Source of the DNA: CAZKMM01 sp964592965
GTDB taxonomy: Bacteria; RBG-13-61-14; DRUE01
Assembly (NCBI GenBank): GCA_964592965.1
Contig: CAZQJX010000014.1
Coordinates: forward strand, 1 to 31,533
Reading direction: 5' to 3'
Length of the DNA: 31,533 nucleotides
The notes beneath the pieces are model-generated. The model searched no databases. It was not told where the DNA came from and saw only the letters and a list, made by a program, of their open reading frames with translations. This document shows, piece by piece, positions 31,329 through 31,533 of this stretch. A program made the translations under genes and the position numbers. Within the stretch, counting starts at the first letter, position 1, and each line of letters opens with the position of its first letter.

Positions 31329-31533
31329 TTATTCAAGCATTTGGGATATTTTTTCGCTTATGTCCCGGGCAAGCATATTAATCATCCCAACATTAGCACC
31401 CTTTTTGGCTAAAATACCTAAAATCCCGGTTGGACCAGCACTGTAAAGATAAAGGGAGCCATCTGTGCCTGTAAGGGAAAGCTCGCTAAAATCTCCCTTT
31501 TGAAGAGCTTCAATCGTCCTTTTGCCCAATCCA
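31329..31533 (-). CDS. Roadblock/LC7 domain protein (N-terminus beyond window)
   Basis: The C-terminal 68 or so codons of a protein continuing past the right edge. LSLTGTDGSLYLYSAGPTGILGILAKKGANVGMINMLARDISEKISQML has the strand-strand-helix ending of the Roadblock/LC7 fold, including the usual LGILAKKGANVGMINMLARD-like block. An internal TTG at 31529 could mimic a start, but a full Roadblock domain needs about 50 more residues upstream. These proteins typically dimerise and regulate MglA/Ras-like GTPases. It appears to lead the V4R-amidoligase operon as seen here. Confidence 0.75.
   Translation of the reverse strand, partial: GLGKRTIEALQKGDFSELSLTGTDGSLYLYSAGPTGILGILAKKGANVGMINMLARDISEKISQMLE

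Noticed and set aside
1..31533. CRISPR arrays, tRNA or rRNA genes, insertion sequences, prophage, attachment sites
   Set aside because: No regularly spaced repeats, no tRNA-like cloverleaf, no transposase or integrase frames, and no terminal inverted repeats were seen. The Com-like zinc-ribbon alone does not indicate phage.

Overview
The window is about 31.5 kb of gene-dense bacterial DNA of moderate, even GC content. It looks like part of a metagenome-assembled or draft genome of a diderm bacterium: there is a LolA lipoprotein carrier, a lipobox-bearing TPR protein and two exported HtrA/DegP proteases. Promoters fit the classical sigma-70 pattern (TTGACA-N17-TAAAAT). The gene content resembles deep-branching or uncultured diderm phyla and some deltaproteobacterial/myxobacterial repertoires: DUF1844, REC-PilZ, an MXAN_5187-like domain, DUF4388 and Roadblock proteins, Gld-type ABC genes, and a pyruvoyl arginine decarboxylase next to a deoxyhypusine-synthase-like gene. 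I cannot name the phylum from sequence reading alone. No rRNA, tRNA, CRISPR array or transposon was seen. No gene-free stretch exceeds about 200 bp.

Layout. 1-130: a cobalamin riboswitch (cut by the left edge) with its own promoter on the minus strand, controlling a gene outside the window. 202-1206 (-): zinc alcohol dehydrogenase. 1357-8457 (+): a housekeeping envelope/DNA run, uppP-ftsK-lolA-gyrA-TPR lipoprotein, with overlapping or closely spaced genes. 8468-11390 (+): a polyamine operon with pyruvoyl arginine decarboxylase, a deoxyhypusine-synthase/homospermidine-synthase-like enzyme and an agmatinase-family ureohydrolase. The middle gene is interrupted by 100 Ns flanked by an exact 55-bp duplication. 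This is an unmerged contig overlap; collapsing it restores one 374-codon gene.

11394-13743 (+): a compact operon of a cyclic-nucleotide-binding protein without an output domain, an Hsp70 ATPase without a substrate-binding domain, and an MXAN_5187-C-like protein. 13733-15337 (-): a GT-C membrane glycosyltransferase. 15447-25925 (+): a long operon with a small membrane protein, an HtrA protease, a Gld-type ABC exporter (ATPase, permease, GldG-like, DUF4340), two small proteins, DUF1844, a second HtrA protease, a REC-PilZ regulator, a DacZ-like diadenylate cyclase and a DUF1648 membrane protein. 25913-26230 (-) is a small membrane protein and 26307-27545 (+) is a lone HgdB/BcrC-type 2-hydroxyacyl-CoA dehydratase subunit.

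31533-27580 (-): a tightly overlapping operon with Roadblock/LC7 (partial), a V4R-like small-molecule-binding protein, an amidoligase-like enzyme, a class II glutamine amidotransferase, a double zinc-ribbon protein and a DUF4388-Roadblock protein. This operon is the strongest candidate for an undescribed system. It appears to combine peptide/amide-bond chemistry (amidoligase plus Ntn amidotransferase) with prokaryotic small-GTPase-type regulatory domains. The cNMP-Hsp70-MXAN_5187 operon is the second. A recurring regulatory feature is that most operon-leading genes have a -10 box 6-11 nt from the start codon and no Shine-Dalgarno, which suggests leaderless transcripts. Operon-internal genes mostly have good Shine-Dalgarno sites.
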